The notes beneath the pieces were generated by a model. That model was not told where the DNA came from, did no database searches, and saw only the letters and a program-made list of their open reading frames with translations. From Neohoeflea coraliihabitans (GTDB taxonomy: Bacteria > Pseudomonadota > Alphaproteobacteria > Rhizobiales > Rhizobiaceae), in the NCBI RefSeq assembly GCF_019334345.1, contig NZ_JAHWQX010000003.1:124001-188000 (forward strand): a stretch of 64,000 nucleotides of DNA. The letters are read 5' to 3'. The position numbers and the translations under genes were made by a program. Below are positions 62,212 to 64,000 of the stretch, piece after piece (position 1 is the stretch's first letter; each line of letters opens with the position of its first letter).

Positions 62212-63120
62212 TCAGCTGACCGCTGCGCGGCCTTGAGCGCCGTCGTCCTCGTAGAAGGTTGCCGCAAGTCGCCGGACATCTTCGATCGGATGATCGACGA
62301 AGGACTGGATGCAGATGCCGACATGGTGGCCTGCGATGCCGCGGGTGAAATCCGCCAGTCCTTCCGCCGTCTCCGGAAAGGCTTCGCGCGTCCACAGGAC
62401 ATGCGCCAGGGACTTGTCGGTTCTCCGGTGCCCGGCCCCATCGAGCACTTCATCGACATAGCGGCCGTAAATCATGCATTCGGAAATGTCGCGCGACGAT
62501 GTCACGGCACGCAGCCAGCTCTTGCCTGTCGTTTTCTCGATGTGGTCGAGCAGCGCCCTCGTGGTGTCGACACGCCAGGGCAGGAAGGTGGAGACATAGT
62601 CATGCGCCGGATCCGGCCGGCGCGGCAGGCCGAGCAGATTGCCGGCATGGGCGATCCACGCAAGGTGACCCGAAGCGGCGGTGGTGGCCGCGTTGTCGAC
62701 GCGATAAAAGCGCAGGTCCCCATCCGTCCAGAGGCTGGCGGGATCGTAGGGCCGCACCACCAGACTGTCTGAATCAATGGTCAGAAAGGCATCCGCGTCA
62801 ACGTGGCGGGCCATTGCCAGAAGCCGCAATTGCTGGGCATGCCACCCGCGCAACGGCCGCGAAAAGGGGCTCAGCCAGATGCGCCGCCGACCCCGCGCGA
62901 GCGGGTCGGGATAGGAGCGCAGCCATGCCGGGAACAGGGCATCCTCGCCGAGAATGGTCCGGCGCGGTCCGGCCAGTTGCGAGAACAGGGCGATGTCGTT
63001 GCGCTCGACAAGGATATAATGATGCCAGTCGCCGGTGAAAAAGCGGTCGACCGTCTCGCACATCAGCTTGCAGCGGTCGAAGTCGCCGACATAGGAAGGC
63101 GTCAGAATGGCGGTTCGCAT
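62212..63120 (-). CDS. DUF6492-like glycosyltransferase-type protein
   Basis: A 302-residue protein resembling a nucleotide-sugar glycosyltransferase. The start MRTAILTPSYVGDFDRCKLMCETVDRF and the DxD-like metal site in FLTIDSDSLVV near residue 115 are typical of the family. No transmembrane region is obvious. Its neighbour is a WecG/TagA glycosyltransferase on the same strand, which fits a role in surface polysaccharide assembly. The acceptor is unknown. Confidence 0.75.
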   Translation of the reverse strand: MRTAILTPSYVGDFDRCKLMCETVDRFFTGDWHHYILVERNDIALFSQLAGPRRTILGEDALFPAWLRSYPDPLARGRRRIWLSPFSRPLRGWHAQQLRLLAMARHVDADAFLTIDSDSLVVRPYDPASLWTDGDLRFYRVDNAATTAASGHLAWIAHAGNLLGLPRRPDPAHDYVSTFLPWRVDTTRALLDHIEKTTGKSWLRAVTSSRDISECMIYGRYVDEVLDGAGHRRTDKSLAHVLWTREAFPETAEGLADFTRGIAGHHVGICIQSFVDHPIEDVRRLAATFYEDDGAQGRAAVS

Positions 63121-63145
63121 CGAAGGTGTCCGTTCTTAAGAGACG

Positions 63146-63919
63146 TCAGGCGGTCGCAGCTGGACGCGGCGTTGGGCGTTTCAGTCTATAGCGAAGCACG
63201 CGCAAGAGAAAAACCGGATTGCCGAGGATATAGCGGCGCCACAGGCGTGAGGGTTCGAGATACAGACGATAGAGCCATTCAAGCCGCAATTCGCGCATCA
63301 GCGACGGGGCGCGGCGCACCTTGCCGGAGACGAAGTCGAACAGCGCTCCGACGCCAAACACAAGACGTCCATGCCGCGGCTCGAAGTGCTGGTCGATCCA
63401 TAGCTCCTGGGCGGGACTGCCCATGGCGACCAGAGTGATGTCCGGCTCGAATGCGGCCAGCTCGGCCAGCAGATTTTCTGACGCATTGCGATCGAAATAG
63501 CCATCGGAGAGCGCGCGAAAGGTATGCCAGGGCGCCAATTGCTGGAAATTGGCACAGGCTTTCTCCAGGACGGCCTGCTCGGCGCCGATCAGGGCGATGC
63601 GGCACGGGTCTTTCAGATGCACGAGCAGGGCCGGCACCAGATCGGTGCCGTTCAGATTGGCGGGAAATTTGCACCCTTCGAGAAGTTGCGCCGCGACGTC
63701 GACCCCAACCCCGTCGGCCAGCACCTCGCTGCGCGACAAGACAGCGCGATAGGCCTTATTGGTGGCGGCAAGGTTGGAATTGTTGGCGTTGAGAAAGTTG
63801 ATGCGCCGCTGCGCCGGGGCGTCTCGCAGCGTGGCTTCAAGGTCGGCCAAAGCCTCCTCGAAGCCGAGCGATCGCACCTTGATGCCGAGAATATCCAAGG
63901 TCGATACGGGCTGCGTCAT
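63146..63919 (-). CDS. WecG/TagA/CpsF family glycosyltransferase
   Basis: A 257-residue glycosyltransferase of the GT26 type. Motifs are FLNANNSNLAATNKAYRAVLSRSEVLADGVGV, the region NGTDLVPALLVHLK and VAMGSPAQELWIDQH. Such enzymes add N-acetylmannosamine-type or glucuronic acid-type sugars to lipid-linked intermediates of exopolysaccharide or teichoic-like polymers. The C terminus is basic and probably membrane-associated (LYLEPSRLWRRYILGNPVFLLRVLRYRL). It is upstream of the DUF6492-like gene and about 26 bp from it. The 81 bases to the window edge hold no supported gene. Confidence 0.9.
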   Translation of the reverse strand: MTQPVSTLDILGIKVRSLGFEEALADLEATLRDAPAQRRINFLNANNSNLAATNKAYRAVLSRSEVLADGVGVDVAAQLLEGCKFPANLNGTDLVPALLVHLKDPCRIALIGAEQAVLEKACANFQQLAPWHTFRALSDGYFDRNASENLLAELAAFEPDITLVAMGSPAQELWIDQHFEPRHGRLVFGVGALFDFVSGKVRRAPSLMRELRLEWLYRLYLEPSRLWRRYILGNPVFLLRVLRYRLKRPTPRPAATA

Positions 63920-64000
63920 GTCCAGTCACCTTCGAAGGGGTCGCGTCGCTCAAATGACGAAAAACAAGTTAATTCCGGTCCAACAGATGCTCATGAAAAA

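Noticed and set aside
1-64000. tRNA, rRNA, CRISPR arrays or intact insertion sequences
   Set aside because: Looked for by eye for cloverleaf-like segments, regularly spaced repeats and transposase motifs; none was convincing.

Overview
This window is a GC-rich bacterial chromosome segment, most likely from an alphaproteobacterium and probably of the order Hyphomicrobiales (Rhizobiales). This rests on the gene families present: PurU, MmsA, an extensin-like lipoprotein, DUF1289 next to a TIGR02281-type protease, CobS/CobT, a DivJ/PdhS-like histidine kinase and several Tat-exported proteins. No rRNA, tRNA, CRISPR array or intact insertion sequence was recognised. The species cannot be named from the sequence alone.

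Layout. 1-5.7 kb is mostly core metabolism: the end of an M42 peptidase gene, rpe, purU, and mmsA divergent from a LysR regulator. 6.1-7.7 kb holds an orphan gene and an exported two-LysM protein with a good terminator. 7.8-14.2 kb is an ABC import locus (ROK repressor, palindromic operator, ATPase, two permeases, binding protein, glycerophosphodiester phosphodiesterase). Between the ATPase and the first permease lies a decayed partial copy of that permease. 14.3-24.1 kb is an accessory redox and stress region: a 4-hydroxyproline epimerase-like racemase, an exported dienelactone-hydrolase-like protein, an exported intradiol-dioxygenase-like protein, two haem-type membrane proteins and a SnoaL/DUF2218 cluster with a LysR regulator.

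24.2-44.9 kb is a large catabolic island. It has a TetR regulator, a sugar-type ABC importer with two permeases, zinc alcohol dehydrogenase, flavodoxin-like protein, monooxygenase-like protein, aldehyde dehydrogenase, GMC oxidoreductase, two aldo/keto reductases, CoA-transferase, an enoyl-CoA hydratase fused to a Dabb domain, glycerate kinase, acyl-CoA dehydrogenase, SDR, a DUF993 aldolase-like protein and a sugar isomerase. Four copies of one 16-bp inverted repeat (consensus GTAACT-N4-AGTTAC), plus a weaker fifth, sit at the promoters of these units, so the island looks like a single regulon. The enzymes suggest uptake of a sugar-like or ether/alcohol compound, oxidation to an acid, CoA activation and dehydrogenation, with some carbon leaving as glycerate. 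The substrate is unknown.

45.4-51.0 kb is the most unusual part. It encodes a GH31 protein with the signature of alpha-1,4-glucan lyase, an enzyme known mainly from red algae and fungi that converts starch or glycogen to 1,5-anhydro-D-fructose. It is followed by a Tat-exported cupin protein and a Sec-exported protein of unknown family, and preceded by about 300 bp of unusually AT-rich DNA. I infer an imported anhydrofructose pathway in which the cupin may be a new type of anhydrofructose-processing enzyme.

51.4-64 kb returns to housekeeping genes: dusA, a YciA-type thioesterase, extensin-like lipoprotein, TauE/SafE, aspartic protease, DUF1289, cobS, cobT, histidine kinase, GST, uracil-DNA glycosylase, Lrp, DUF302 and two surface-polysaccharide glycosyltransferases.
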